This document shows, piece after piece, positions 11,443-24,211 of a DNA stretch of 64,000 nucleotides (its first letter is position 1; every line of letters starts with the position of its first letter). Under the pieces are notes generated by a model. That model was not told the origin of the DNA. It did not search any database and saw only the letters and a list, made by a program, of their open reading frames with translations. The stretch is from the NCBI GenBank assembly GCA_012656075.1, contig JAAKBF010000159.1, positions 992,001 through 1,056,000 on the forward strand, read 5' to 3'. Origin of the DNA: Phytophthora hibernalis (taxonomy: Eukaryota; Oomycota; Peronosporomycetes; Peronosporales; Peronosporaceae). The translations under genes were made by a program, and so were the position numbers.

Positions 11443-12597
11443 GGTTTTGATTAATGGAATAATGGAATATTGGGGCAATCCACCCACCCCGCCAAAAGAA
11501 AAAGGGATTTAACTGATTTTTATAGTACTATTTAAAGTAAATAGTAATTTGAAAATGCTATGTTTTGTAAATATTAGCACTAAACTACTGATAAACAGTA
11601 ACGATTTTCAGAATTCCGACGTAGGTGCAAATTAAAATGGTGGATAAATCGCAAATAAAGTTATATATACGATAGCCTATAATTTTCAGTGGATTTGAGG
11701 CTGATTCGCGTCGATGAGAGTGCGGCGCAGGCCTTGAGTCGTCTGGTAATTCAAGAAAGAGTGGTTTTTGAAGATTTTGGATTATACCTACCGTTTCACC
11801 CATCCGCCCCTAAAAAGCAATCACCGACCCCAACTATTGTCAAATCGAGGGTTTTTAACAACGCTGCCCGTCTGCCATGATCTGTAACCTCTCCGAAGTA
11901 TTTCATTCTCGTGGTGTGCACCACACGATAAATCTTGGAACTGAGAAATTCGACTTGGGAAATTCAGAGAGCAACTAATATGGGCCGCAGGCAACGGTGT
12001 AAACCAAACATGTGTTGTTAGACGGACCAGAAAGATTGGGACTGGTGTGGCCCACCACCCTTGGGGGCATTTACAAAATTTTACAATTCTCTGGCCGGAA
12101 GACTCGCCCGCCCTCAGCAACAGTCGCTCGGCGGCTTCCTGTGCGCGCTCATTCGGCGGATCGCGGCCCCCGCTCTGCGCCTCAACCCGGTAAACTATCA
12201 TCTGCGTGGTCTCATCTGCGTTCCAGCCGACGACCGTGACTCAAACGCCTCTTTGGCCGCCACAAGACCGAGGTAAGAAATCCGTAATTTATCGAGGGGC
12301 CTTCCCGCCTTAGCCCGTTCCAGCCCCTTACGCGCGCCAAAGCAATCAAAATGGGTCTATTGTCATAGTTGAGCGCCGTGGAGCGCTTTCCGGGCTCTAA
12401 TTTGATGCCAAGAAGGGCGTCGCACGGTAAATTACCGTGTGACACGGTAATTTTTTTGAGGAGATGAACCCGCGCTGCGGAGTAGTGCTGCGGCCCCACA
12501 CATAGAGAATATATGATACTGAGGGAGTGGAGTAAGTAACTGATGTGATCTCGTGTCTGGTTGCTGCAGGAATTCGCCCCAGAAAACTGTCTAGGAC
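11443..12597. other. Intergenic, no gene supported
   Basis: About 1.15 kb between the divergent SMYD and CBP/p300 genes. The left part is AT-rich; the right part has overlapping short open frames on both strands (11821-12201 minus, 12061-12276 plus, 12212-12652 minus) with no recognised motif. Possibly an old repeat fragment. Confidence 0.4.
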
Positions 12598-12611
12598 TCA
12601 CTTTGCAACTT
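12598..12611 (+). promoter_or_regulatory. Oomycete core promoter (Inr plus FPR) of the CBP/p300 gene
   Basis: TCACTTTGCAACTT matches the oomycete initiator/flanking promoter pattern YCATTYYNCAWTTT at all but two positions. It stands about 105-115 bases before ATG 12715 in the same strand, a typical place for the transcription start. Consensus match seen; use as promoter is inferred. Confidence 0.55.
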
Positions 12612-12714
12612 GGAGACGCCTGGAAAACCTTCGAGGAGCAAGCCAACTGCAACTGTTGAGGCTGAGAGCACTGCAGCTACTGGGAGCAGACATACGAGTC
12701 AGTTTAACTAGCTC

Positions 12715-15700
12715 ATGTCCGTTCCCCAGCAATCTATGCCCCCTGTTTCTCAGTATGCACCAAAGCCAACAGTAGCTGGTCATTCTGATTCCACTTCTAC
12801 TACGCCAGCGAGCAACGTACGTTGCTTTGTTGTGGCTGCAACTACTTTGGAAGAGGGCTGCGATCCTAATGGTGCTGTGGGGGTGTCTGTCTGCGGCTCG
12901 GTGTGGATTTTTCCCCTTTTATTTGTGTCAACAGGCCATGAGCGCAAGCACTTCAGGAGCTCCAGTTTCGGAAACAACATCGACGACGGGTACAAGCACT
13001 ATGACTGCAACAAATGCCAACACAATGGCTACTGTTGCAACCGCCACCACCACCGCAGCAGCCCCAGGAGCTGGAGGAGGGGTTGCAGGTGCAATCGCAG
13101 GCGCGACGGTGGACTGGAGGGATAAAGACGCTGACCGAGGCGCGAGGCAGCAAATTGCTCGGATCATGTGGGTTTTAAAGGAAATTTGTTCTGCGTGGGC
13201 GGTTGAATTTTGATTGACTGACCGTTGGCGGGCTGGTGGTGATCGTGTACAGCTTGACACTGATAATGAAGAGTGCAAACAGGCCGACTTCCGCGAATTA
13301 TAATCCACGAGAGATCGCAAGGAGACTGGAGCACACACTGTACATGGGTGCGCCATCGAAGCAAGAGTACAGCAATGTGCAAACTTTAAAAGCCCGGCTA
13401 CAACAAGCACTGGACAACTCGAGGAGGCGGCAAATGCAGCAGCAGCAGGTACGGCTACTGCAGCAACAGCAACTCCAGGCATCTGGCGCGTCTGCCGATG
13501 CTGTTCAGCAGCAAACTCAAGCTCAACTACTTCAGCAGCGGCAAATGGCGCTGCTTCAGAGACAGCAGCAGCAGCAAATGGCAGCAGCGCTGCACAACCA
13601 AAGGGCTAACTTCCAGGCCGTTCCGTTTCCTGGGGTGTCTGGTGCGATGAGCCAGTCAGCTCCATTGCAGATGCCGGTGAATATGTCACAGGTGGCAGTG
13701 AATCCCCCGGGTCAATTGCAGCTGTGAGTACGACCCCAGGAACTGTGACTCCGTCCTCCAGCAATGCAGCTGCAGCGGGAAATTCGATTCTGGACGAGTT
13801 GGAACGTGAGGCAGATGAGATGGCTAATGGAGTGAATGACCAGCCGCTATCCATGCCGGAATCAGAACTTCAAGCTGCAACAACGCCGACCGGGTCGCTG
13901 AACCCTGCAATTGGAAACAACTTTGTGAACGTGACGCCCACAGCCGCTTCGCCGACGATAGTTGGTGCTCCTGGAACAGGTTCATTTAGTGCGGCCCTGC
14001 TGAACATGCCACCAGACATTAGCTCTGGCGTTGCTTCCCCTGCGACTTCGTCGTCTGCTGGACTGATCCAACCAACGCCTGCGATGATTAGTGCCGCCTC
14101 AGCCACTGCCGGTACAAATATGTACCACGGAATGAATCTGACGGGCCCACAGATCCAACAAATTCAGCAAATCCAGCAAATGCAGCAGCTCAGGCGGATG
14201 CAGCAGCTTCAGCAGCTCCAACAACAGCAATTGAACGGGAAAGTTAGCGCTGCCCAAATCCAGGCTGGTACAACAGTGCCAACCAGCGGTGTTTCGACAA
14301 CACCAACGTCTTCATCGGCTGGGAATGGAGTTACACCTGGGATGATTCAGATGAACGATGTGTCAATTGCTCAAAAGCGGGAGGAGCTTAAGCGACGTCT
14401 AATTCAGTTGAAGCACGCGCGAACATGTACGACTGGTGAATGTACAATTGATTACTGCAGCCGCACGAAAGCGTTGCTTTCGCACGTGTCGCGCTGTGCA
14501 AATGCCCAATGCTCAACTCTTGGTTGCAAGTCGACTCGGCAGCTGCTATCGCACTTTCGCAAGTGCCGTAATTTGCAGTGCGATGTATGCAGCGCTATTC
14601 GGCCTCCGATGAACGAGAATGAGCAGCAACTGGTACTTCGACGGCAACAAGAGCGACTCTGTATGCTACGGCACGCCAGTACGTGTACAGCACAGCAGTG
14701 TATTCTTCCGTACTGCGCTGGAATGAAAATTCTTTGGAAGCACATCTGTGAGTGTCATCAACGCCAATGCCGAACGGATCATTGTATTTCGTCACGATAC
14801 GTGCTTTCGCACTTCAAGCAATGCAACAAGATGATATGTGAAGTGTGTGGCCCAGTACGGAAAGCCATTAAAGTGGTCGACTCATGCCGAGGGAACCCTG
14901 CTCAACTCCAATCGGCGGCCAGCCAGTGCCCAGAAGGTGTGCGTGGGTTGATCAAGATTATGAACACTACTACTGCAGCGGTTCCTTCGGGTGTGCCAGG
15001 TTCTGCTAAGCAGGCAATGACAGGCAGCGCGCTTCAGAACAATGGCGCGAACGCGAAGGCTGAGGGACTGCCTGTAGGGGAAGTGGCCAGGGCCACAAGT
15101 CTGGTGCTGGGGTAGAAGCAACAACTTCTAAGGAGTCTAGTCTGCTTGACGAGATGAAAAAGAAGCCCCTGAAGCTGCAAACTGAAAAGAGAAAAAGCTG
15201 CGACGGAAAGAGCAGGCAAAAATTGCAAAGGCCCGCGCTCAGGCAAAGGCAGCGGCGGCGGCTTCAGGACCTGCCAACGGAGCCTTTGCAACGCCTGGAG
15301 TAGCTCAGCCTATTTTGCACAATGGTCTTGTGGTTCGTGGAACTACGGCGGAACTGCGTGGTGACCACCATGTTTCGCACCAAGATATCTCATTCCTTGA
15401 CTCGATGACAGAAGGCCAACTGGATGAACACATTCGTTCACTCAGATTCAACTTTTGCGGGCACATCTCGATTGTGGAGCTAAAGAGCCGGCTTATGCCG
15501 TTGCTTACAAAGCTCATGGATAGTGAATATGGCTGGACATTCAATAATCCAGTTGATCCCGTGCAGTGGAATATCCCAGATTACTTTGATATCATCAAGT
15601 GTCCAATGGACCTTGGTACGATAAAAAGCGACTGGAAAACGAGCACTACAACAGCGTTGAGGCGTTTGCCGGTGATGTGCGTCTGGTCTTCGAAAACTGC

Positions 15701-18700
15701 ATTGCCTACAATAGCAGCACGAACAAGTTCAATATCGCAGCGAAGCAGCTACTCGCCTCATTTAACAAGTCCTTGGCGTCGCTCAAAAATCAGCTGGAAA
15801 AACAACTTTTCAAGCGTTGCGAGCAACGCCGGGAGGAAATGTGTCAGTTGTGTGGCGGGGACTCGTTCAAATTTGCTCCGTGCATGCTGTTTTGCAGCGG
15901 TCCGTGTGCTGGTCGGATTCGAAGACACACACTATTACAGTGATCCTCGGGAGAGCATCATTGGTGTTCAAGTTGCTACAAGCAGATGAAAGAAGGCCCG
16001 ATCGACATGTCACTTCTACCTCAACTATCAAGCGCTGCTACAGAAGTGGCACTTCCGGGTGTTGGTGCTGTTGCTGTCGACGGAGTGTTGAAGAAGTCGT
16101 CGCTGGTAAAGCGGAAAAACAGTGAGGTCGCCGAAGAGCCATGGGTAGAGTGCGACTCGTGCAAATTGTGGTATCACCAAATTTGCGCTCTGTTCAATGA
16201 ACGCAACCACGCGATCTCTGGCGAACAAGAACCATTTGTATGTCCTATCTGTGTGAAAAAGCAACGCTCTACTGGCGTTAAACCGTCATTAGACAACGGC
16301 CTTAAGGCTAAGCGGCTTCCGATCACACGCATGGCAAAGTTGATTGAGACTCGTGTGCTGGAGGCCATTGAAAAGGCAGGCAAGGATGAGGCCGTGCGCA
16401 TGGGTAGCATGGGCAATTCCGACAGTATCGGCTTTTCTAATGGTGTCAAGGAGTCTGCGTCTGACACACAGTTTGGAATTACCATTCGTGAAGTACTCAG
16501 CATTGATAAGCAAGTGCAGGTCAAGCCCAGAATGGTCAAGGTACTAGCGGCGAAGCATGGGAAGGGCAAAAAGACTGAAAACGGCACAACGGCTACTCAG
16601 ACAAAGTCTTTAAAACGTCCACGATCGACAATGTCTGCTGCCGACAAAAAGGCTGCTGCATCTGCCTCAGCTTCATCAGCCTTGTCGCTGCAACTGACGT
16701 ATCGGTCGCGATGCATTTGCGTCTTTCAAGAACTGGATGGTGTGGATGTGCTGATCTTCACGCTATACGTGCAGGAGTATGGTGCAGACTCCCTATCACC
16801 CAACGCGGGTCGTGTATACGTATCATATTTGGATTCGGTGAACTACTTCCAACCGAAGAAGTTGCGCACGTTGATGCACCAACAGGTGATGCTTGGATTC
16901 CTTGAGGATTGCAAGAATCGTGGCTTCCACACATGCCATATTTGGTCTTGTCCACCACTGAAGGGCGACGACTATATTTTCTTCTGCAAGCCAGAAAACC
17001 AGAAGATTCCGAAGTCAGCGCGACTGCGCCAGTGGTATCAAAAGCTGTTGCAACAAGCCAAGCATGATGGCCTTGTGGCCAATGTCTCCAATTTGTACGC
17101 GGAGTACTATATGAAGAAGAAAGCAGCCCACGAGCTGCCCTACTTCGAGGGTGACTACTGGCCGCGACTCGCTGAGGATCTTATCAAACAACTGGAAGAG
17201 AAAGACAACGGCAACAGAACGAAGACTGGTGCTCCGGGGCAAGTCGACGGTGTTCCTGGGAATACGGCAAGCGCATCTGGCGCTAGCACACCAGCGAATG
17301 GCTCTAAAACACCGATTACTCGATCGCCTTCGCCAAGTGAGACTAGCAATGAAAATGACATCGCGACTGACAGTGCGACTGATGTCAAGGCTACAACTTC
17401 GAAGAAAGGAGCGATGACCCTGGTTCGACGAGCAAAAGCAAACGCAGTAAAAATGGGGGCTTAACTGAACCGTCGGTGACACGAAGTAGTGCTTCGAAAG
17501 CCCGTTCGAAGAAGGGGGTAAATCGTCGCGTTCTGCTAGCAGCTCGAAGAACGTGATCAATAACGATCCACTCATGCAAAAGCTGAAGGGTATTTTGGAG
17601 CCTCAAAAAGATGACTTCTTCGTGGTGGACTTGTATCCGAAGTGCCACAAATGCGGGGTGCCCATCGTACACGAGGGATACTGGGAGTTGAAAACGATTC
17701 CCCCACCTGCGTCGGTTAACAACTTGCTGGAGGCTTCCAAGAAGACTCGTTCTTCGTCATCAAGCTCACGCAACTCGCCGCCGCGTCATTATCACTACTT
17801 CTACTGCGGTTCGTGCTACGATTCCAATAAGACGCAGTTATTGCACCGCGTTGAGGTGTCTAGTAACTGCGCTAAGCGAGCCAAAGACTTGAGTGAGCGC
17901 ATTCTGCCGTTGAACGAGAAAGCAGCCGCTGCCGAGCTGGCAGAATTAGATCTGCAGGGGATTAAGTTTGAAGCAGTTCTGAAGTTTGTCAATACCGACC
18001 AAGAGGTGGAAGAGGAGACCCAGGTCAAGAACGATGATAAATCGGAGGTGGAAAACAAGCAGTCCGAGGGGTTGAAAGCCGAAAATCTGAGGACAAGGCA
18101 CTAAGCGACGTTGGTGCAGAAGTGTCTACCGAAACGAGAGACACTGCAGCAAATGATGCGTGCAACAAACCCGCCGATGAAAGTGCTGAAAAAACTGCAG
18201 CTGCATCAAGCGACCTGGCTCCTGCCAACGAGAAAACAGCCGATGCTTCCTCGGATAAGGACAAGCAAACTGAAGAAACCCACAAGGCATCAGAGCAGAT
18301 TAAGGAAACAGTCACAACTGTGGTGTCGAAGAAGCCCAAGCATATTGGTGCTGAGCTGGACGACCTGATCATGCCTTGCGAAATCTTTGATACGCGGGAG
18401 GCCTTCCTGTTATACTGCCAGAACAATCATTGCCAGTTTGACCAGATTCGTCGCGCAAAGCACTCGTCTATGATGGTGCTGTATCACTTGTTCAACCAGG
18501 GCACCACTGGTTTCACGTTCAGTTGCTCGAACTGCAAGACCACGTTGCTGAGTGGAAATCGCTGGAACTGCTCTATTTGCCCGGTCTTTAATCTTTGCGA
18601 TACCTGCCATACGAAGACAAAGCACGAGCATCAGCTGCATTTGTTCAAGGTGGTGTCCATACCGAGACCTGGCAACGAGGTGTCCAACGAGACCGTGAGT

Positions 18701-19456
18701 ATGAAGGTCAAGGGTGTTGTATCCACTGCTGGCGGTGCAGCAGGTCGTGCCATTAAGCGTGAAGCGGGCACCTCTGACCTAAAACGGGCGAAGCATGCGA
18801 AACACGCAAAGGAGACTGGGAAGAAGGCTGGCAGTTCTCGCAAGCGCAAGTTACATCAGACTTCTTCTTTGGTCGCGACCCCGACATCTACTACTCAAGC
18901 TGTGAAGCTTGAGGTATCAACAGCACCTGCGACAGTGTCTGCAGGTGCGGAAACCACTGCTTCAGCCACCGCAACAGCTTCAGATAGCGCTGATGCTGCA
19001 GCAAATGGCGCCACCGGCAACACCTCCGACGGCGATGCAGCCAAGAAACGACGGATCCACAATATCGACCCCCAGCTCTTGCTTCAGCTGGAGCACGCGA
19101 GTAGTTGCACGGTGCCCAACTGCACCTTCTTCAACTGCAACCGCATGCAAGCGATGCTCAAGCACGGAGCGATCTGTGAGCAGCGCCTCGCAGGCCCCTG
19201 CGTGCTATGCAAGCGCATTATCGGACTGTTGTCCGCGCACGCTCGCCAATGCACTAAGGACTACGCGTCGTGCAAGGTGCCTCGTTGTGCTGATATCCGC
19301 CGCCACTTTTTGGCGCAGGTTCAAGCTCGTCAACAGCAGCTCCAGCGCGCGCGGCAGTTGCAGATCCAGCAACAGGCTGTGGCGAACGCCGCCACTGCCA
19401 CTGCTGATACGACTCTTGCAACCGGCGAGGAGACCAAGGATGCAGCGGCCTCGTAG
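12715..19456 (+). CDS. CBP/p300-type histone acetyltransferase with three TAZ fingers
   Basis: Transcriptional coactivator and KAT3 lysine acetyltransferase acting in the nucleus. Two introns are clear (12817-12934 and 13168-13252). Order of parts: Ser/Thr-rich start; KIX-like helices (DWRDKDADRGARQQIARI..ARRLEHTLYMGAPSKQEYSN); Gln-rich stretches; two tandem TAZ zinc domains at about 14410-14600 (HARTCTTGEC..CDVC) and 14665-14850 (HASTCTAQQC..CEVC); bromodomain about 15460-15790 (PVDPVQWNIPDYFDIIKCP..VFENCIAYNS); CH2 cysteine region and PHD (WVECDSCKLWYHQICALF); KAT11 catalytic domain about 16695-17050 (YVSYLDSVNYFQP, GFHTCHIWSCPPLKGDDYIF); ZZ finger about 18500-18620 (CSNCKTTLLSGNRWNC); C-terminal TAZ about 19080-19310. 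About nine frame changes, most minus one in homopolymers: C5 13704-13708, G4 15109-15112, A5 15192-15196, A5 15623-15627, G5 17455-17459, G5 17514-17518, A4 18082-18085, plus two near 15925-15950. Each repair restores a conserved domain, so consensus error is likely. Confidence 0.9.
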
Positions 19457-19771
19457 GCAAGCAGATGAATGGAATGGATGGTGTCGTGGTGTGAAGTCGT
19501 GGGTAGTGTCAGTGTGTTGAATCCCACCGACGCGAACGTTATGAAGAGAGAAAGAGGCGAGGTAGCACGCAGCCTTGGAATCAAAAGAAGTAGCAGGCAG
19601 GCATAGAAAACTAGGATAGGATGTGGCTAAGCTGACAGCTTCAGCCACTCGTTTTGAATGAATACGTGTTCTGTTCGAGTGTTGGCCCGGCGAGAGCCAT
19701 CTCCGTGCCCACGGCGGTGGGTGGGGTGAAGATCAGACGTACGTTGCAGCCCGACCAAAATGCAGCTGGAA
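19457..19771. other. Intergenic between convergent genes
   Basis: Three-prime flanks of the CBP/p300 gene (plus) and the following minus-strand gene. No coding region, repeat or RNA gene recognised. Confidence 0.5.
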
Positions 19772-20901
19772 TCAGTGCATCGCTTTGATTCGATCCACGA
19801 GGTGAATATCCTCGTACAATGCGGCGACGAACGCAGCACTCAGACGAGCAGAGACTTCGGTGACCCCAAGCGACTCCAAAGCCGCATGCAGCGCAGTGGA
19901 AGCCTCGGCATCAGCTTTCGAAGCAGCATTCCTGTGCTTCAACGAGTTGATGCTCTTGCCATTATCGCGCTCGGGCTGAAGTGGAAAGCTGTTTTGTTGC
20001 GGCAGTTTTCGAGTAGTGTCATGAGGCAGCGGTGTACTGGTCTCGCATTGCTTCAATCCTTGACAGAAGAGCTACAGTTCGTTGCACAATGAGTATTGAG
20101 TAAACTTCCGGTTGGCCTTGCAATGAGCTGCTTACCTCTAGCATTTGCCTCAACAGCTGCCGAACCAGTGGAGTCAGGGTGCTTGCTCCGGCCTCGTGAT
20201 CAACTGGTTGCTGTCGTGGAGATCGAGGCGATATTTTCGTCGTCGCAATGGGGAACATCAAGCTGTGCCATGAAAGCGGAGCAACTGACGCAATTTGAAG
20301 TACCAGGTCTCGTAAATTTGACGAGAGACTCTCGCTGCGTGCGTCGTAGCGAAGTCGGCGGATTGCAAACTGCAGCAACTACGTTAGTGGGCGCGTATCG
20401 TAGCGAATTGGTTCCAGTACCCTTACTCGTTCACGAATTTGAGCCATCTTGCTCGCGATTCTTTCCTCAAAAGGCAACAACTGAAGTCCACTTTCCCCAA
20501 CTGTTACAACGTGCAATATTCCTTCGTGCCGCAGTAGCACCTCGCAGCTAAACGAGAGGAAAGAGTCAGCCTATTTTCGAGGCTGAACTAGTTGAAGAGG
20601 TCGACCGCACCTTGTCCAGGCTAAGCAGCGCAGCAACCAATAAATCAAGTTTTAGCTTCGACAACCGATACAAGTCCATGCTCTCAACGTCACGTACGGG
20701 GCAAAGAGGTCACGCGCTGGACAGGGAACTCACCGCGCTGCATGCGCTGGATGTCCCGAGCCACGACAAAACCCACTCCTATTCGCAAGCCGCGTCCGCG
20801 AGCTTTTCGCGGGCGAGTAGCAAGTCACCATCTTCACACAGCGCCAACACGTCTTTGACTTGTAATTGCGGTGAGAAGACGGTGCTCAAGCTGCTGCCCA
20901 T
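19772..20901 (-). CDS. Unrecognised multi-exon protein (disrupted)
   Basis: Not recognised, but reads like a real gene. Start ATG 20901 gives MGSSLSTVFSPQLQVKDVLA; after a minus-one shift near 20785 it continues VGFVVARDIQRMQRGEFP, and after another near 20690 DVESMDLYRLSKLKLDLLVA. An intron follows at 20548-20610 (63 bp), then LLRHEGILHVVTVGESGLQ, an in-frame TAG at 20379-20381, LLQFAIRRLRYDARSESL, an intron at 20072-20135 (64 bp, GTAAGC..TGTAG), and a last exon to the stop at 19772. The protein is mostly amphipathic helix without cysteine or histidine clusters, so a structural or scaffold role is possible, but no function is proposed. Splice sites that restore the frame support coding status; two shifts and a stop suggest either assembly error or decay. 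Confidence 0.5.
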
Positions 20902-21352
20902 CGCGATCAATGCACTGGCAGATTTATAAACAGCCACGCTCCTTGCGCTTCGTACCGGTAATACGAAGACGTAATACGAAGTACAGCCTTTTGCCTCAAT
21001 AAAGAACGCCTGATACAGTATATATACAAGTTATAATAAAGGAAGTGCTTACGTGGACCAACTATATGGTCGTAAAAAGTACTCGTGCAAATACGGTATT
21101 TTACTAACCATCAATTTCATACTTTTCGCATACCGGTATTCCATTTCTCGACATTTCAAGGCCCCCTGCCGTCCATTTCCATCCCCCAAAATCCCCGAGT
21201 AAGAAGAAGAAGATCAAGCGTGTTCGGCGCGCTTCGAAAACTGAGATCGAGCTCAACTGCGTCTGTGACGACACACAGGCCAAAGGCCTATCTACCAATG
21301 AGACTGCACAGGAAAACCAATCAATAGCGCGCGCCAACCAGTCAAGAAACAA

Positions 21353-24211
21353 ATGAATTGTACCGTCCCTACGTCGCCCAAATCTGAAAATGTTGACTTG
21401 CGCGAGGCCGAGGTTGAGCCTGACCTATGTGTACCCTGCACTCCATTTAGTGGGGTCTTCGACACGTGGAGCGCTATGGAAACCGCGTTCATCGGGTACA
21501 GGATTACGATAATTCCACAATTCGTTATTTCATAGTTCATGTAGTTTAACTTCTGTTTTAATGCTTTGTTCAGATATCAGCACGAGACATTCCAGGTGTA
21601 TAAACTTCGGACGAGCAATTCTATTAAAGATAGAAACCGAAGTCGTATACAACAAGCTGCAAAGCGTCGAACGCAGCCAACACTTTGGGATGAATCGTTA
21701 GGATACTACACAAAGAGCTGGAATTGCACAGACGCCAGGCGGTTCCAGTCTCGATCAGATGGACTCCGTACCAATCATACTGTACGCCGCATTGATTGTC
21801 AGGCAAAGCTTAATGCGTTGCTTTTTGAAGATACCGACGGAGCCTTCCGTGTGCGTGTAAAAACGCACGTCTCCACTCATAACCACAAGATTGACCAAAA
21901 CGTGTTCAACACGTACGCTGAAACTCGGAAAATTACTTCGCCAGCGACTCGCAGTGTTGTCCGAACGATGTGGCAGGGTACGTGACCTATGACGAATGTG
22001 ATATGTTATTTCTACCGTTCTAACAATTTCTTATGATACAGGTGGGGCCAAGCGAAAGAAAATACTCCGCTATTTAAAAGATCTGTCGGGCAAACCTATT
22101 CTTTCGCAGGACATCAACAACCTGATCAATGAGATGCGTCGTCAGTCTTATACGTCTCCTGACGACAATATTCGCGTCACCGAGTTGCTCCAGGACTTCA
22201 GCGAGGGGCCAGGAAACGTTGTCAATGTTTTCAGTGACGTTTTCACCCGACTAACCAGCTGCATTACCTTTCAGACATGTCATATGAGACGCATGGCACG
22301 GTTGTTTCCAGAGGTCATGTGTGTTGATGCTACGCATGGCGCCAACATCAACAGGTGAATGCTTAGTATGTAATGAGACTGAGCAAGAGTTGGTATGGTA
22401 TTTGGTATGTGGGGAGTTGGTGGGAGTTGGCGTGGGAGTTGGTATAGTTACCAAAACTACCAACTATTGAATACCAACTATACTATACTAACTATAGTAT
22501 TCTAACGATGTGGCTTATTGTGCATTGCGTGTGGTATCAGGTATCGACTTTTCAGTTTTATGGTTACCGACATGTACGTAAATGGTGCTTTTGCACAACA
22601 CGCGTTAATTGATGGAGAGTCCCGACAAAACATGAAGAGCGCGATCTTGGCATTCAAGTGTAACAACACGACCTGGAGTGATGTGAAAGTCATCGTGATT
22701 GATAAGGATTTTACTGAGCTGTCAACGCTTGAAGCTGAGTTTCCTGAGGCGACGGTTCTTTTGTGTCACTTTCACGTTATCGATTATCCCAAACGAGAAA
22801 TCAGCAAGCGCGACTATGGATTTTCAAACTTTGAGAAGCTGCATCTCAAAACTTTTATTACAATGATGGTCAGAGCGTCAAGTGAGACGTCGTTCAATCA
22901 CTACTTGGATGCTTTAAAGGAGCTCTTCCGAGCCAAACCAGGTTTCGTTGACTACCTGTCGTCTAATTGGTTACCCTGCAAAGAATACTGGTGTACATTT
23001 CTCCGTGGGAACATACCTCACCTGGACAATAATACCAACAATAGGCTTGAGGCCAGCTGGGGGCTGCCAAGGACGTCTTGACCAGACACATGCCGATGGA
23101 TGAATGCATCGAGACGCTACTCTTCTTGCAACAGGCATCTGAAGACAAATATAGAATCAAGGCTACAAAGATAGGATATCGCGTAAATAATCGGTATGAC
23201 CAAGATATGGTGCTGCTGGCCCGAATTACCACTCATCATGCCTGCAATCTAGTTGAGGAACAGTACAAGGCTAGCCGACATGCCGTTTACAATGTGGAAG
23301 CAAGTGGAATGGTAGCTACGTTTCAAACGCTGGAAAGCAATGAATCAAAGCAGAAATATGCGGTAAGTCTACTACGTAGGCAGTTGTTTTAATGTGGGGT
23401 GACTGACTTTTCAATTGATTTTTGTTTTGTAATAGTTCAACATTGATACGATGCGAACACGTGCAGTTGTGTCTTTAATCGGACGCAACTTTTACCATGC
23501 CGTCATATCATATTTTTGCGGCGTAAGCTATCGCGGTCACCAACGATTCCCTACGATTCAATCCCGCCGCGATGGGCTTTACTCGATGACCCTGATACTT
23601 CCATCTTAAATGATGAGCTATTGTCTAGTTTTTCGATTGCCGACGTGGGAGATACGAGGCTAAAAGCGATGTCCCACAACTTCAAGTACAAATCAGCATT
23701 TTCAGTATGTCAGCGGATCGCAGAGGTCGTAGCTGACAAAGGAACATGCGATTTTAATCGCTGGTTGGGGCAGTTGAAACAACTCGAACGCATCGCGAGG
23801 ATTAACGGAAACCCCACACAGAGTCCTAGTACGTCAACGTCGAGTCCAGATTTGATGTCTGAAAGTAAAGATGACTTGGAAGAGAAAACGGTTGGCTTAG
23901 TTGGCGGAAAGAGATGTTCTGGGAACTCCAGAGACGTATCTGGAAAATCAAGTGTTGAAACTGAAGAAGTATCTGGAAAATCAAGTGTTGAAGCTGATGT
24001 ATTTGGAATTGCTAAACGAAGACTGAATTGGGACAGCGTCGACGACAAGAAAATGAATGACGAAAGTATATTCACTGACAAAGGGAGAGGACCCTGGGCC
24101 GAGAACGAGAAATCGACAGTACTAACGAAACAACCCGTCCCATTGATTGACTTGAATAAGGCTAGTCGCCCCTCCGGTCGTTCAAAATTGCAGCAAGCCT
24201 TCAAAAGCTAA
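21353..24211 (+). CDS. MULE transposase with FAR1-like N-terminus (frameshifted)
   Basis: Cut-and-paste transposase. Exons rebuilt by splicing: about 21353-21495, 21574-21977, 22042-22354, 22541-23361, then from about 23437; introns of 78, 64, 186 and about 75 bp. The frame may start upstream (KKKKIKRVRRASKTEIELN near 21200). FAR1-like part: YQHETFQVYKLRTSNSI..WNCTDARRFQSRSDG..THNHKID. DDE core: CVDATHGAN (first Asp, near 22325), VIVIDKDFTE (second Asp), LLCHFHVIDY (C-x-H pair) and NNRLEASWG (Glu). Shifts: the G5 run near 23060 (one G restores WGAAKDVLTRHMP), the T run near 23512, and the A run near 24205. The C-terminal region 23516-24211 is Ser/Asp-rich with a short repeat VSGKSSVE. It may continue into the protease frame as one polyprotein. 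Confidence 0.7.
22355..22540 (+). other. Intron 3 of the MULE transposase (186 bp, AGTTGGT repeats)
   Basis: GTGAAT..TATCAG; removing it joins ATHGANINR to YRLFSFMVTD in frame. It contains four GGAGTTGG/AGTTGGT units followed by two ACCAACT units in inverse orientation, and a CTAAC branch-like site. Longer than all host introns here (57-118 bp) and the same length as the intron at 24457-24642. Confidence 0.7.
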
